From Paenarthrobacter aurescens (GTDB taxonomy: Bacteria; Actinomycetota; Actinomycetes; Actinomycetales; Micrococcaceae): a stretch of 64,000 nt of DNA. Each line of letters starts with the position of its first letter. Within the stretch, counting starts at the first letter, position 1. The notes under the pieces were generated by a model. That model was not told the origin of the DNA and ran no database searches. It saw only the letters and a program-made list of their open reading frames with translations. This document shows positions 17,547 through 26,325 of the stretch, in pieces. The stretch is taken from assembly GCF_025421775.1 (NCBI RefSeq), contig NZ_JAOEFX010000004.1:434001-498000 (forward strand), read 5' to 3'. A program made the position numbers and the translations under genes.

Positions 17547-19277
17547 ATGACTGCTGATTTCACTACAGGAGCCCGTCCGGTCAAGGCTGCCCGGGGTACT
17601 GAGCTCACTGCCAAGTCGTGGCAGACCGAGGCGCCGTTGCGCATGCTGATGAACAACCTGGATCCGGAGGTCGCTGAGCGTCCTGATGATCTGGTGGTTT
17701 ACGGAGGCACGGGCCGCGCAGCGCGTTCGTGGGCTGCGTTTGATGCGATTACCCGGACCCTGGAGACCATGGAGAAGGACGAGACCCTCCTGGTCCAGTC
17801 GGGCAAGCCGGTGGGTGTGTTCCGCACGAATGAGTGGGCGCCGCGGGTGTTGCTGGCCAACTCGAACCTGGTGGGGGATTGGGCGACGTGGCCTGAGTTC
17901 CGCCGCCTCGAGGCTGAGGGTTTGATGATGTACGGCCAGATGACCGCCGGGTCCTGGATTTACATCGGCACCCAGGGCATCCTGCAGGGCACGTACGAAA
18001 CGTTTGCCGCCGTCGGCAACAAGCTCGCTGCTGTTAGGCAGAACACTGGCCGTCATCCGGCCCCGACTGGTTCCACGGAGGGGCCTTTGGCCGGCACTTT
18101 GACGTTGACCGGTGGGTGTGGTGGCATGGGCGGGGCCCAGCCGCTGGCCGTGACGTTGAACGACGGCGCCTGCTTGATTGTTGATGTGGATGAGTCCCGC
18201 CTGCGTCGACGTGTGGGCAAGCGGTACCTGGACGAGGTCGAAACCGATTTGGACACCGCGCTCGCGAAGGTCCAGGCCGCGAAGGATGAACGCCGCGGTT
18301 GGTCTGTCGGTTATGTGGGCAACGCCGCGGAGGTGTTCCCGGAATTGCTGCGCCGCCACAAGGCCGGCGAGGTCACTTTTGATGTGGTCACGGACCAGAC
18401 GTCCGCGCATGACCCGTTGTCGTACCTGCCCGAGGGCATCACGGTGGCTGAGTGGCATACCGAGGCCGAGGCGGATCCGGAAGGGTTCACGAAGAAGGCC
18501 CAGGCTTCCATGGCCCGTCAGGTGCAGGCGATGGTGGAATTCCAGGATGCTGGCTCTGAGGTGTTTGATTACGGTAACTCAATCCGTGATGAGGCCCGTA
18601 AGGGCGGGTATGACCGGGCGTTTGAGTTCCCCGGCTTCGTCCCGGCGTACATCCGTCCGTTGTTCTGCGAGGGTCTTGGCCCGTTCCGCTGGGTCGCACT
18701 CTCCGGTGACCCGGAAGACATCCGCGTAACCGATGAAGCCATCAAGGAACTGTTCCCGGAGAACACCCACCTGCACAAGTGGATTGATGCCGCGGCCGAG
18801 CGGGTGGAGTTCGAGGGCCTGCCGGCACGTATTTGCTGGCTCGGGTACGGCGAACGGGCCAAGGCCGGGTTGTTGTTCAATCAGTTGGTGAAGGAGGGCA
18901 AGGTCAAGGCCCCGATCGTGATCGGCCGTGACCACCTGGACTCCGGTTCGGTGGCGTCTCCGTATCGGGAGACCGAGTCCATGAAGGACGGCTCGGACGC
19001 GGTTGCTGACTGGCCGCTGCTGAACGCACTGACCGCTGCATCCTCGGGTGCTACCTGGGTGTCCATCCACCACGGCGGCGGTGTCGGTATTGGCCGGTCC
19101 ATCCACACCGGACAGGTTTCCGTCGCCGACGGCACCGACCTGGCTGCCGAGAAGCTCGAACGGCTCCTGACCAACGACCCCGGCATGGGCGTCATCCGCC
19201 ACGTCGACGCCGGCTACGACCGCGCCATCGAGGTCGCCAACGAACGCGGCGTCCGCATCCCCATGAACGAGAACTAA
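17547..19277 (+). CDS. hutU: Urocanate hydratase
   Basis: NAD-dependent enzyme converting urocanate to 4-imidazolone-5-propanoate, cytoplasmic. 576 residues, slightly longer than the typical 555. Urocanase landmarks: [73 protein letters not shown] (NAD binding), the conserved cysteine in [14 protein letters not shown], and [22 protein letters not shown] lies 8 bases before the ATG. Thiourocanate hydratases are homologues, but nothing here points away from urocanate. Confidence 0.95.
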   Translation: MTADFTTGARPVKAARGTELTAKSWQTEAPLRMLMNNLDPEVAERPDDLVVYGGTGRAARSWAAFDAITRTLETMEKDETLLVQSGKPVGVFRTNEWAPRVLLANSNLVGDWATWPEFRRLEAEGLMMYGQMTAGSWIYIGTQGILQGTYETFAAVGNKLAAVRQNTGRHPAPTGSTEGPLAGTLTLTGGCGGMGGAQPLAVTLNDGACLIVDVDESRLRRRVGKRYLDEVETDLDTALAKVQAAKDERRGWSVGYVGNAAEVFPELLRRHKAGEVTFDVVTDQTSAHDPLSYLPEGITVAEWHTEAEADPEGFTKKAQASMARQVQAMVEFQDAGSEVFDYGNSIRDEARKGGYDRAFEFPGFVPAYIRPLFCEGLGPFRWVALSGDPEDIRVTDEAIKELFPENTHLHKWIDAAAERVEFEGLPARICWLGYGERAKAGLLFNQLVKEGKVKAPIVIGRDHLDSGSVASPYRETESMKDGSDAVADWPLLNALTAASSGATWVSIHHGGGVGIGRSIHTGQVSVADGTDLAAEKLERLLTNDPGMGVIRHVDAGYDRAIEVANERGVRIPMNEN

Positions 19278-19281
19278 GAAC

Positions 19282-19377
19282 ATGACCATCCCCACGAACT
19301 CCCTAACCACGCGGGCTCGGTCCGGGAACCCTGCTCGCGTGGGCCCGGAGGACGGTTCCTCGGAAGGAAGCCAATGA
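19282..19377 (+). CDS. Candidate leader-like small ORF between hutU and hutH homologue
   Basis: 31-codon frame (MTIPTNSLTTRARS...) starting 5 bp after the hutU stop. Its TGA overlaps the ATG of a second small ORF in the ATGA manner. No family is recognised and there is no good ribosome site of its own. Inside it CCACGCG and CGCGTGG can pair. Coding status is uncertain; it may just be leader sequence. Confidence 0.3.
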   Translation: MTIPTNSLTTRARSGNPARVGPEDGSSEGSQ

Positions 19378-19538
19378 TGGCGTCCACCAGCTCCACTACG
19401 GAGCGTTTCCCAACGGATTGCGACTCTCCCCAGGTGGTGGTTGGCCCGCCGGCCGATACAGTCCCGCGGGAACGGGTTCCTGCCCGGGGGGTTCGGGATG
19501 TGTGGAATCCAGTCCGCATTGCTCCCGAAACCGATTAG
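19374..19538 (+). CDS. Small unknown protein between hutU and hutH homologue
   Basis: 54-residue frame (MMASTSSTTERFPTD... ending RIAPETD) with an unusually good ribosome site, GGAAGGAAG, 4 bases before the first ATG. Composition is hydrophilic and proline/arginine rich, with no membrane segment or known domain. It lies between two same-strand genes 331 bp apart, where a longer gene may once have stood. I recognise no homologue. Confidence 0.4.
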   Translation: MMASTSSTTERFPTDCDSPQVVVGPPADTVPRERVPARGVRDVWNPVRIAPETD

Positions 19539-19608
19539 CTTGCCACCATCGCCACACCTGCCGGCAAACGTCCATGACAACGTCGACGACGGATGAAAGG
19601 ATCCCTCC

Positions 19609-21057
19609 ATGATCGAGATCGACGGCCGGAACTTGGCCTTGGCGGATATCGCAGCCGTTGCAGACGGCGCTTCAGTCCACCTCGCACCTGATGCGTTGAT
19701 CCGCATGGCCGGCTCGCAGGAGTCAGCCATTGCCACAGCCTCGCGACGGCCCGTTTATGGCCGTTCAACCGGGGTTGGCGCGAATCGGACTGTTGCTTTG
19801 GCGGAAGCAGACGGGGGCGACTCCCATGGTCTCAAGCTTCTGCGCAGCCACGCCGTTGATGCGGGCAAGCCTTTGGACCGCCGGACCGTCCGAGCCATGT
19901 TGGTGGTCAGGCTGTCCCAGTTGGCGGCCGGTGGGTCGGGGATCAACCCCGACGTTGCCGTGGCGCTCACTGAGCTGATCAACGCGGACATTGTGCCTGA
20001 AATCCGGGAGTTCGGCGGCATTGGTACGGCAGATTTGCAAGCACTGGCGGGGACTGCGCTCACGATGCTCGGGGAGCGCAGTCCCCTGGGTGGGGGAGGA
20101 ACGCAACGCATCGTGCCGGGTTGGGCTACGGCCGATGCCCTGCCCTTCATCAGCTCCAGTGCTTTGACGATCGCCCAGGCCGTCCTTGCTCATCAGGAAT
20201 TATCGAGGCTCCTGGACAACGCGGCGTCAGTGGCCGCATTGTCTTTCGTGGCGATGTCCGGCAATGCTGAGGCGCTGAGCCCGGCGGTGGCTGCGGCGGC
20301 GGACACCCTTGCCGTGGCAGAAGCCGCGAACACCTTCCATGGCATGGTCCAGGGCAGTGGTGTGCCCTCCCGAATCCAGGATCCCTATTGCCTGCGGACC
20401 TTGCCTCAGATCTTCGGATCCCAGGCCGAGGAGCTGGACGCACTGGGGGCATTGTTGAGCCGTCTCGTGACAGCGGGAAATGAGAACCCACTGGTCCACG
20501 GGTCGATGTCCGATGGCTCAAACGACGTCGCCCACCATGGGCTCTTCCAAATGACCAATCTTGCCCGCCGTGTGGATATCTTGCAGCTGGCCATTGGTGC
20601 CGCGTGTGCAACGCATCTGCGGAGGATTGATCTCCTGTGCGACCCCAACTACACGGGCTTGCACCCCTTCCTGGCCGAGGATGGAACAGGCCAGTCCGGC
20701 GTCATGATGCTGGAGTACGTGGCCGCCGCAGCAGTAGGGCGGATTCGCTCGAACGCCCAGCCGGCAAGCCTGCAGACGGTGGTGTTGTCCCTGGGAGCTG
20801 AGGAGGACGCGAGCTTTGCGAGCACGGCCACAGCCCAGCTGCAGTCGACTGCCGAAACCTTGGCGACCGTCACTGCCGTCGAACTTGTCTGCGCGGCGCG
20901 GGCACTGAGGCTGCAGGGGCGGCGAGCTTCGGAGTTCGGCAGCCCCAGGCTGCGCGCGATGATGCAGGCTGGATTTACTTTGCCCTCCGACGTTGCCGAC
21001 CGTGACCTCCGCGGCGACATGGACCAAGCCCAGCAGCTTGTTCGGGCCGCACATTAG
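19609..21057 (+). CDS. Histidine ammonia-lyase homologue lacking the MIO triad
   Basis: 482-residue member of the aromatic amino acid lyase (HAL/PAL) family. Homology is clear in VYGRSTGVG, RAMLVVRLSQLAAGGSGI, LTMLGE and QDPYCLRTLPQIFG, with the tyrosine of QDPY kept. The segment that should read GSVGASGDLAPLAH reads GGIGTADLQALAG, so the Ala-Ser-Gly that cyclises into methylidene-imidazolone is Gly-Thr-Ala (residues 139-141, bases 20023-20031). The KEGLALxNG asparagine motif is not present, and the QEDHVS region reads AEEDASF. It therefore cannot be assumed to deaminate histidine by the standard mechanism. A GGATCC-adjacent AAGGAT site precedes ATG 19609. Its place after hutU suggests a role with histidine or a relative. 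Confidence 0.85.
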   Translation: MIEIDGRNLALADIAAVADGASVHLAPDALIRMAGSQESAIATASRRPVYGRSTGVGANRTVALAEADGGDSHGLKLLRSHAVDAGKPLDRRTVRAMLVVRLSQLAAGGSGINPDVAVALTELINADIVPEIREFGGIGTADLQALAGTALTMLGERSPLGGGGTQRIVPGWATADALPFISSSALTIAQAVLAHQELSRLLDNAASVAALSFVAMSGNAEALSPAVAAAADTLAVAEAANTFHGMVQGSGVPSRIQDPYCLRTLPQIFGSQAEELDALGALLSRLVTAGNENPLVHGSMSDGSNDVAHHGLFQMTNLARRVDILQLAIGAACATHLRRIDLLCDPNYTGLHPFLAEDGTGQSGVMMLEYVAAAAVGRIRSNAQPASLQTVVLSLGAEEDASFASTATAQLQSTAETLATVTAVELVCAARALRLQGRRASEFGSPRLRAMMQAGFTLPSDVADRDLRGDMDQAQQLVRAAH

Positions 21058-21089
21058 GTCCCGATCCGCGCAGTGATTCCTGCTTCACA

Positions 21090-21131
21090 ACAAGAACGGC
21101 AGACGGTCCGAGGACTGCCTGCCGTTCTTGT
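21090..21131. terminator. Terminator of the histidine-transport operon
   Basis: ACAAGAACGGCAG (21090-21102) pairs with CTGCCGTTCTTGT (21119-21131); the loop itself can form a small GGTCC/GGAC stem. It lies between the lyase homologue (+) and the DHA2 exporter (-) and can serve both. Confidence 0.85.
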
Positions 21132-21166
21132 CAGCGCGATCAATGCCGCGCAAAGGGTGGATGTTG

Positions 21167-22819
21167 CTAGTGCGCCGGCACGGATTCCTTGGCGGCGGCC
21201 TTGGGATCCGTGAGCTTTTTGTTGGGCAACGCGAAGCTGATCAGGAAAGCGATGAGCATGAGCGCAGCGGCCGTGAGCATGACGACGTCGATCGCCTGGG
21301 CAAAGCCCTCGGTGATCGGCCTGGTCAGCGTGCTGTTGGCCGAGTGGAGCCAGCTGGTGTCGTTCAAGGACTCGTTGTTGGCGCCGTTCTTGAAGAAGTC
21401 GAACAGCTTGGCGTTAGCGGGGTCCGAAGCCACGGCCGGGTCCTTCATGACGGCTTGGTAGTCCGGGCTTGACGCCGCAGTCTTCATTCCGTCGGCGATC
21501 TTGTCAGCCGCCGTGCTGAAGAGCATGGAGATGAACACCGCAGTGCCCACTGCTCCACCCATGGAACGGAAGAACGCAGCCGTGGAGGTACCCACGCCCA
21601 TGTCCTTGGGCGGAACCGAAACCTGCATGGCCAGCGTCAGCGGCTGCATGCAGAAGCCCAGTCCCACGCCGAAGAACACCGCGATCAGGCCGGGTACCCA
21701 GAGCCCGGTGTCGACGCCGAGAACCAGACCCATGACGGTAGCCGCCGCCGCCAGGACAGCCGTGCCCATGATCGGGAAGATCCGGTAGACGCCCGACGAC
21801 GAGATGGTCCTGCCGGCAGAGATGGAACCGAAGAGGATGCCCACGGTGAACGTGATCATCATCAAGCCGGCTTCGGTGGGAGTCAGGCCCTTCACGAGCT
21901 GCAGGTACATGGGCAGCATGGCAATGGCCCCGAACATACCGATGCCGATGATGAAGTTCAGCAGCGATGACAATCCAAACGTCATGTTCTTGAAGAGCCG
22001 CAACGGAATCAGTGCGTAGTCTCCGGCACGCTTCTCAGCGAGCAGGAATGCGACGATGCCGATGATGCCGAGGCCGTAGCAGAGCCAGGATCCCGCGGAG
22101 GCCCAACCCCATGTACGGCCCTGTTCCGCGACCAGCAGCAGCGGAACAATGGCCAGCGTGATGGCGGCAGCACCCCAATAGTCGATCTTTTGCTTCAGGT
22201 GCCGCGCTGGAAGGTGCAGGTACAGGAAGACCACAACAAGTGCGGCGAGCCCAATAGGCAGGTTGATGAAGAAGACCCAGCGCCAGCCGTCGAAGCCCAG
22301 GATGTTGGACGAGCCTGCGAAGGCACCGCCAATCACCGGCCCCAGGACGGACGAAATGCCGAATACGGACATGAAGTAGCCCTGGTACTTGGCCCTGTCC
22401 TTCAAGGCCACGATGTCGCCAATGATGGTGAGCGCCAACGCCAGCAAGCCACCGGCACCGAGGCCCTGGATGCCGCGCGCAATGGCCAGTTCGGTCATGG
22501 AGTTGACCGACCCCGCGTACAAAGAGCCGGCAAGGAAGATCACGATGGCCACGAGGTACAGCGGGCGCCGGCCGAAGATGTCGCTGAGCTTGCCGTACAG
22601 CGGGGTGCTCACGGTTGATGTGATGAGGTACGCGGTGGTGGCCCATGCCTGAAGCGAGAGACCATCGAGGTCGTTGGCGATGGTGTAAATGGACGTGGAC
22701 ACGATGGTCTGGTCCAGCGATGACAGGAACATGCCGAGCATGAGTCCCACCATGACAGTGAGGGTCTGACGATGGGTCAGCACCTCACCGGCAGCCCGAA
22801 CGGGCGTGGTTTTGGACAT
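21167..22819 (-). CDS. DHA2 family (EmrB/QacA-like) MFS drug exporter
   Basis: 550 residues with 14 predicted membrane segments. It has LDQTIVSTSIYTIANDL in TM1 (the DHA2 D1 motif), GKLSDIFGRRPLYLVAI motif A, ARGIQGLGAGGLLALALTIIGDIV and SVLGPVIGGAF motif C of antiporters. A large extracellular loop follows FISMLFSTAADKIADG near the C-terminus. GGAGAAGAT lies before the ATG. It exports lipophilic or cationic toxicants by inference. An inverted repeat at 22857-22879 upstream may bind a regulator encoded elsewhere. Confidence 0.9.
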   Translation of the reverse strand: MSKTTPVRAAGEVLTHRQTLTVMVGLMLGMFLSSLDQTIVSTSIYTIANDLDGLSLQAWATTAYLITSTVSTPLYGKLSDIFGRRPLYLVAIVIFLAGSLYAGSVNSMTELAIARGIQGLGAGGLLALALTIIGDIVALKDRAKYQGYFMSVFGISSVLGPVIGGAFAGSSNILGFDGWRWVFFINLPIGLAALVVVFLYLHLPARHLKQKIDYWGAAAITLAIVPLLLVAEQGRTWGWASAGSWLCYGLGIIGIVAFLLAEKRAGDYALIPLRLFKNMTFGLSSLLNFIIGIGMFGAIAMLPMYLQLVKGLTPTEAGLMMITFTVGILFGSISAGRTISSSGVYRIFPIMGTAVLAAAATVMGLVLGVDTGLWVPGLIAVFFGVGLGFCMQPLTLAMQVSVPPKDMGVGTSTAAFFRSMGGAVGTAVFISMLFSTAADKIADGMKTAASSPDYQAVMKDPAVASDPANAKLFDFFKNGANNESLNDTSWLHSANSTLTRPITEGFAQAIDVVMLTAAALMLIAFLISFALPNKKLTDPKAAAKESVPAH

Positions 22820-22856
22820 ATCTTCTCCAGAGGTGGCAGAAAAGTGGATTAAGCAG

Positions 22857-22879
22857 GATAGTTGCTTTCAGTAACTATC
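22857..22879. promoter_or_regulatory. Inverted repeat upstream of the DHA2 exporter
   Basis: GATAGTT (22857-22863) and AACTATC (22873-22879) form a 7-bp dyad with 9-bp spacing, 38-60 bp before the start. This size suits a TetR or MarR dimer. No regulator gene adjoins. Confidence 0.5.
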
Positions 22880-22950
22880 TTACGGCCCACTTGATTCCCA
22901 GCGGGAGAATATTTCCTCGACTTTTTCTCTAAGTCGGCACCAGCGAGGAG

Positions 22951-23424
22951 TCAGCGCTCAACCAGGATGCCGTCAGGGTCGCAGTAGATCATCACGCCAG
23001 GTTGGATGCGGACGCGATCGATCACCAGCTCAACATCTACTTCTCCCACCCCTGTCTTGGCGCTCTTCTTTGGGTTGCTGCCCAGCGCCTTGACGCCAAG
23101 GGGCAGGCGGGCGATGGCCTCGCGGTCCCGGACAGCTCCGTTGATCACCACGCCGGACCAGCCGTTGGCCACCGCGCTCTCTGCAATCATGTCTCCCATG
23201 AGAGCGGTGCGCAGCGACGCCTGCCCATCAATCACCAGAACGGCTCCTTGGCCGGGAGTGTTGAGGACCGTCTTCACCAGCGCATTGTCTTCGAAGCACC
23301 GGATGGTTCGGACCTGTCCACTGAAGTGTGTGTTTCCACCCAGGTCCTGGAACTGGACGGCGATGGATTCCAGCTCCTCGCCACGTTCGTCGTACAGATC
23401 GGCTGTATTTACTTGCTCGCTCAC
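22951..23424 (-). CDS. rraA: RraA family protein
   Basis: 157-residue protein of the RraA/HMG aldolase-like family (TADLYDERGEELESI, FSGQVRTIRCFEDNALVK, LVIDGQASLRTALMGDMIAESAVANGWSGVVINGAVRD). In gamma-proteobacteria RraA restrains RNase E; several actinobacterial members are instead metal-dependent HMG/oxaloacetate aldolases, and the G-D-x20-R-D motif for divalent metal and pyruvate is present. GTG 23424 is chosen because GAGGAGCAG lies upstream and the protein then has the canonical length. Which activity applies cannot be decided here. Confidence 0.85.
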   Translation of the reverse strand: MSEQVNTADLYDERGEELESIAVQFQDLGGNTHFSGQVRTIRCFEDNALVKTVLNTPGQGAVLVIDGQASLRTALMGDMIAESAVANGWSGVVINGAVRDREAIARLPLGVKALGSNPKKSAKTGVGEVDVELVIDRVRIQPGVMIYCDPDGILVER

Positions 23425-23510
23425 AGTGCTGCTCCTCAATCCGGTTGAGGCCACACTAACGCTTGCATCAGGGCTGCGGCAGCGCCTGTTTCGGCCTATG
23501 TGGATAAAAG

Positions 23511-23549
23511 GCGCGACGGCGGTTTCATGTCGCCCTGTCGCGCTAGGCT
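23511..23549 (+). promoter_or_regulatory. Hairpin and probable -10 upstream of MFS gene
   Basis: GCGCGAC (23511-23517) pairs with GTCGCGC (23537-23543), directly followed by TAGGCT (23544-23549), a -10-like hexamer also seen before other genes in this window. It may be an operator over the promoter of the gene at 23582. Confidence 0.4.
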
Positions 23550-23581
23550 GAATCCAAACATTCAATGAGGGGGAACCTGCC

Positions 23582-24883
23582 ATGAGCCTGTCCGACCTAC
23601 CGGGTCCAGTGCCGGATCCTGCCGTGATGCGGGGAACCACAACGGCCCTGGCCGAACCGGTGGAACGTGTTCGGCCGCTCTGGATCACGGGCGTGGTGCT
23701 GGTCAACCTGGGCATCAACGCAGTGTTCTTTGGTCCCCTCCAAGTGCTCCTGGGGCAGCAGGCCGCTCATTTCGATGAGGGGCAGAAGGAAGCGATCCTG
23801 GCTCTGGTAACCGGCTGTGGTGCAGCCGTTTCCATGGTCGCCAATCCGTTGTTCGGCGCCTTCAGTGATCGTACGACCTCCCGATTCGGCCGCCGTGTTC
23901 CATGGGTACTGATGGGTGCCATCCTGGGCGCTGTTGCGTTGGTTGCCTTGGCGGGTGCTCCCAATGTTGCCGTGATGACCTTGCTGTGGTGCCTCGTGCA
24001 GGCCGGAGCCAACGCCATGTACTCCGCCATCACTGCCGCTGTGCCGGACCGCGTACCCGTGCCGCAACGCGGAACCGTGGGCGGACTGGCTGCCATGGGG
24101 CAGACGGTGGGTATCCTCGTCGGAGCGGTGATCGCCGCCGTCGTTGCCGGTAACTTCGCCGCTGGTTACTGGGTGTGCGCCGCAGCCCTGCTGGCCGGCG
24201 TCGTGGTTTATCTTTTCAAGAGCGACGATCAACCGCTCTTATCCGGCGACCGTCCTGCGTTCAACCTGGCGAAATTCCTCAAGGGCTTCTGGGTTTCGCC
24301 CAAACGCTATCCGGATTTCGCGTGGGCATGGCTGACCCGGCTTTTGGTCAGCACGGGCAATCACATGGTCACGCTGTATTTGCTCTTCTTCCTCAGCGAT
24401 GCCGTGCACCTGGAGGAAACCGAGGGCATCAAGCCGGAGTTCGGCGTTCTCATCCTCACTGGCCTGTACGCCGTTACGGTGATCATCACCAGTGTTTTGG
24501 GCGGGAGGTTGAGCGACAGGATGGGCAAGCGGAAGCCGCTGGTCATAGCTTCATCCGTCATCATCGCTGTGGCGTCGCTGATTCTCGCTTTTGCACCTAC
24601 ATGGATCGGTGGCCTTGCGGGTGCGATGGTGCTGGGAATCGGATTCGGAGCCTACCTTGCAGTGGACTTCGCGCTGATTACCCAGGTTCTGCCCACCGCC
24701 ATGGACCGCGGCCGGGACCTGGGCATCATCAACATCGCGAACTCGCTGCCCCAAGTAGTGGCGCCATTAATCGCGTTCCCGTTTGTCGCTTATTGGGGCG
24801 GCTACGTCTCGCTGTACGTAGCCGCAGCAGTCATCGGGCTCCTGGGTGCTGTGTTCGTGGTGAAGATCAAGAGCGTCGATTAG
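23582..24883 (+). CDS. MFS transporter, possibly sugar symporter type
   Basis: 433 residues, 12 membrane segments, long N-terminal cytosolic tail. The motif FSDRTTSRFGRRVPWVLMGAI after TM2 resembles GPH/SLC45 sugar symporters, as does GGRLSDRMGKRKPLVIASS in the second half. GAGGGGGAA precedes the ATG. The gene ends only 17 bp from the convergent first propeller gene. Substrate unknown. Confidence 0.8.
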   Translation: MSLSDLPGPVPDPAVMRGTTTALAEPVERVRPLWITGVVLVNLGINAVFFGPLQVLLGQQAAHFDEGQKEAILALVTGCGAAVSMVANPLFGAFSDRTTSRFGRRVPWVLMGAILGAVALVALAGAPNVAVMTLLWCLVQAGANAMYSAITAAVPDRVPVPQRGTVGGLAAMGQTVGILVGAVIAAVVAGNFAAGYWVCAAALLAGVVVYLFKSDDQPLLSGDRPAFNLAKFLKGFWVSPKRYPDFAWAWLTRLLVSTGNHMVTLYLLFFLSDAVHLEETEGIKPEFGVLILTGLYAVTVIITSVLGGRLSDRMGKRKPLVIASSVIIAVASLILAFAPTWIGGLAGAMVLGIGFGAYLAVDFALITQVLPTAMDRGRDLGIINIANSLPQVVAPLIAFPFVAYWGGYVSLYVAAAVIGLLGAVFVVKIKSVD

Positions 24884-24907
24884 GCCTGGAACGATTAGGC
24901 CTAGAAC
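24878..24907. repeat. 15-bp tandem duplication spanning two convergent stop codons
   Basis: GATTAGGCCTGGAAC (24878-24892) is followed directly by GATTAGGCCTAGAAC (24893-24907), 14 of 15 identical. The first copy holds the stop of the MFS gene and the second the stop of the convergent propeller gene. Confidence 0.8.
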
Positions 24908-26154
24908 ACGGCTGTGAAGCCACCCCAGCCCCAGCCGACGACGGATTGCCCGTACCAGCGGATGTCGGGCCGGCCGCTGTTTAAGTAGTCGGAGCCCTTG
25001 CCGTAATACATGGTGAGCCGACCTGAAGCGTCGATGCTGTAGGCATCGATTTTGTTGTCCCCGTTGAAATCGCCGGCTGAGCCCACACTGGTGAGGCCGT
25101 TGAACCCTGTACCGATGTGTTCGGTGCCGGCAAACCATCCGTTTCGAGAGGACTCATGGAGCCACAGCTCACCGTGGATGTCCCGGGAGACAACCCCCAG
25201 ATTGCTCCTGCCGCCGAAGTGGCCCATCGCGAAGACGGGGTCCTGGTTGATCCAATAGGTATCCACGCCGTAGGCCTGAAGAAATCCGCCCCGACCGTTG
25301 CCGGGATAGAGGATGGCTTGATGCCATTGATCGACAACAATCAGGTCGTTGCTTCCATCGCCGTTGAAGTCGCCTGCCGCCGAAATGGTTTTGAAGCCCT
25401 GCCAGCCCTGGCCAATCTGGAAGGCCTTCTTCCAGCCTCCCGTGCCGTTGCCCTGGTACAGGAAGAGCCGCCCCTGCGCATCGCGGCCAATCACGTCCAC
25501 GGTGCCGTCGCCGTCGAAGTCTCCAGGGGAGAACAAGAGATTGAAGACGTTCCAGCCGGTTCCGAGAACTTGTGCCGCGCGCCAATTGCCCCGGCCGTCG
25601 GTGGGATATAGGAGGAGACGACCGGCGGCGTCACGCGCAAAGATGTCCAGGGTGTCGTCGCCGTTGAATCCCCGGGCCCGGGGTTTCGCCGCAATTCGCA
25701 GCGGATAGTCTGCTTGCAGAGTCAGCCGGGATTCGGCGTCGTAGGAAACGGTGACAAAAACGGCGATCACCCGGCCGAGGTCCGCAGCCGTGGCCCGATA
25801 CGTTGAGCCGGTGGCCCCGGCGATGGCCTGGCCGTCCCGGGTCCACCTGTAGGTGAAGGAAGGCGTGCCACCTTCGGGAATAACGAACGGAGCGTATCCG
25901 CCCAGTTCTGCCTTGAGGATGCCTCCGACAGTGGGATCGCCGTTGAGTTGGGGTTGGCCCATGTACACCGGGCGGGCGGCGGCAGGCAGCACCATATCTG
26001 CTCGGCCGGAGGCGTCCCGGTGCGGCGCTGCACTGGCAGGAGCCGCGATGAAAGGAGCGGCCATGGCCACAGCGAGGAGCGACGTTGTCAGTAGCGCGAC
26101 GAGGCGGCGCGGACGGTTGGGCGCGGTCGAACGCGGGGCAGTAGCAAGGTCCAA
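24901..26154 (-). CDS. Secreted five-unit beta-propeller protein, paralogue 1 (FG-GAP/VCBS type)
   Basis: 417 residues if translation starts at TTG 26154, 5 nt after GGGGGAA; an upstream in-frame ATG at 26181 would place that ribosome site inside the gene. Signal peptide (LVALLTTSLLAVAMAAPFIAAPASA), one Ig-like domain (about 50-145, FTYRWTRDGQAIAGATGSTY), then five propeller units closing with VVGWGWGGFTAVF. Unit 4 has lost its calcium loop (GHFGGRSNLG), unlike the paralogues. Probably calcium-binding and extracellular; ligand unknown. It has its own upstream region of 171 bp with the CAATTGAGATGAC element. Confidence 0.85.
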   Translation of the reverse strand: MDLATAPRSTAPNRPRRLVALLTTSLLAVAMAAPFIAAPASAAPHRDASGRADMVLPAAARPVYMGQPQLNGDPTVGGILKAELGGYAPFVIPEGGTPSFTYRWTRDGQAIAGATGSTYRATAADLGRVIAVFVTVSYDAESRLTLQADYPLRIAAKPRARGFNGDDTLDIFARDAAGRLLLYPTDGRGNWRAAQVLGTGWNVFNLLFSPGDFDGDGTVDVIGRDAQGRLFLYQGNGTGGWKKAFQIGQGWQGFKTISAAGDFNGDGSNDLIVVDQWHQAILYPGNGRGGFLQAYGVDTYWINQDPVFAMGHFGGRSNLGVVSRDIHGELWLHESSRNGWFAGTEHIGTGFNGLTSVGSAGDFNGDNKIDAYSIDASGRLTMYYGKGSDYLNSGRPDIRWYGQSVVGWGWGGFTAVF

Positions 26155-26197
26155 GGATTCCCCCAAGAAATGACTGGCCATAGGGGCCAGCTGAGAT

Positions 26198-26216
26198 CAA
26201 TTGAGATGACACTACA
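26198..26216 (-). promoter_or_regulatory. Conserved upstream element of propeller gene 1
   Basis: CAATTGAGATGACACTACA here matches 31880-31898 upstream of paralogue 4 at 18 of 19 positions. A weaker relative (ATTTGAGAGTACAAC) lies near 27650 before paralogue 2. It may be a shared promoter or regulator site, or a remnant of duplication. Confidence 0.5.
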
Positions 26217-26325
26217 TATTTCGTGTTCGCCCCGTAAATGATTCCGGGAAACCAACGAATTTGTGAAGGAAGGCCCCGGCCGGATGGATCCGGACGAGGC
26301 CATCAACATTGAGCGGTGAGGGGGC

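Noticed and set aside
26155..26181. ATG 26181 as start of propeller paralogue 1
   Set aside because: It would put the GGGGGAA ribosome site shared by the paralogues inside the reading frame; TTG 26154 fits the family pattern. Not fully excluded.
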